Assembly: GCA_947502885.1 (NCBI GenBank)
Contig: CANNBP010000017.1
Location: forward strand, 81,424 to 145,423
Length of the DNA: 64,000 nucleotides
DNA from: an uncultured Aquimarina sp.
GTDB lineage: Bacteria > Bacteroidota > Bacteroidia > Flavobacteriales > Flavobacteriaceae
Reading direction: 5' to 3'
Under the pieces are notes generated by a model. The model saw nothing but the letters and a program-made list of their open reading frames with translations. It searched no databases and was not told where the DNA came from. The position numbers and the translations under genes are program-made. Below, in pieces: positions 63,921 to 64,000 of the stretch (its first letter is position 1; the number at the start of each line of letters is the position of its first letter).

Positions 63921-64000
63921 TAGATGAAGTGGTTTAAACTTTTTTTGAATTGAATAAAAGGGTTGTAGATATTTGCGTTACCACACGTAAACAATCTAAA

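Overview
The window looks like chromosome from a marine Flavobacteriaceae-type Bacteroidota, perhaps close to Aquimarina. It is AT-rich. Secreted proteins end in type A or type B type IX secretion (T9SS) sorting domains. Promoter-like boxes have the Bacteroidota form TAnnTTTG. AraC and LuxR regulators, lipoproteins and GNAT enzymes are frequent, and it carries a class 1 fructose bisphosphatase and an OlsF-type ornithine-lipid acyltransferase. No rRNA, tRNA, transposase, phage gene or CRISPR array was seen.

Layout. 1-13.9 kb is a surface-protein block: a Fn3-like lipoprotein, an LRR protein, a trimeric-adhesin-like head protein and a 2124-residue Ig/HYR adhesin, with two TPR-LuxR-type regulators (one cut by the window edge). 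14.6-16.6 kb holds a D-2-hydroxyacid dehydrogenase, an HD-type hydrolase and a small LuxR protein, followed by a probable ~119-nt small RNA with its own promoter and terminator. 17-21.5 kb is a GH65-GH3 pair. 21.8-25.5 kb has a TerB-like gene converging on a four-gene operon of coiled-coil protein, longin/roadblock-like protein, Ras-like small GTPase and hybrid histidine kinase. 25.7-30.8 kb is core metabolism (fbp, GNAT, aspartokinase, olsF). 30.8-32.7 kb is an arsenic operon (arsR, DUF6428, GNAT, arsC) with no efflux pump in view. 32.7-50 kb is accessory: small enzymes, two CxPxR sulfatases, pirin and Crp/Fnr, an S41 peptidase, AraC, a GT51-like remnant and secreted T9SS proteins.

The most unusual region is 51.15-63.75 kb and probably continues past the window. 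About sixteen genes, all on the minus strand, are separated by eleven imperfect-palindrome elements. The elements are 63 to 338 bp long and mostly end in TAAC...GTTA with subterminal GTATA...TATAC. The gene-bearing units carry their own 9-14 bp terminal inverted repeats, which differ from unit to unit. This is the complementarity expected if each unit circularises around one element, as in integron cassettes, but the ends do not match the canonical attC core and no integrase is visible. Element ends often supply the stop codon or last residues of the gene. Cargo includes an MccF-like S66 peptidase, a methyltransferase, immunity-like proteins, DUF4304 and many unknowns. I interpret it as an integron-like cassette array of a divergent type.
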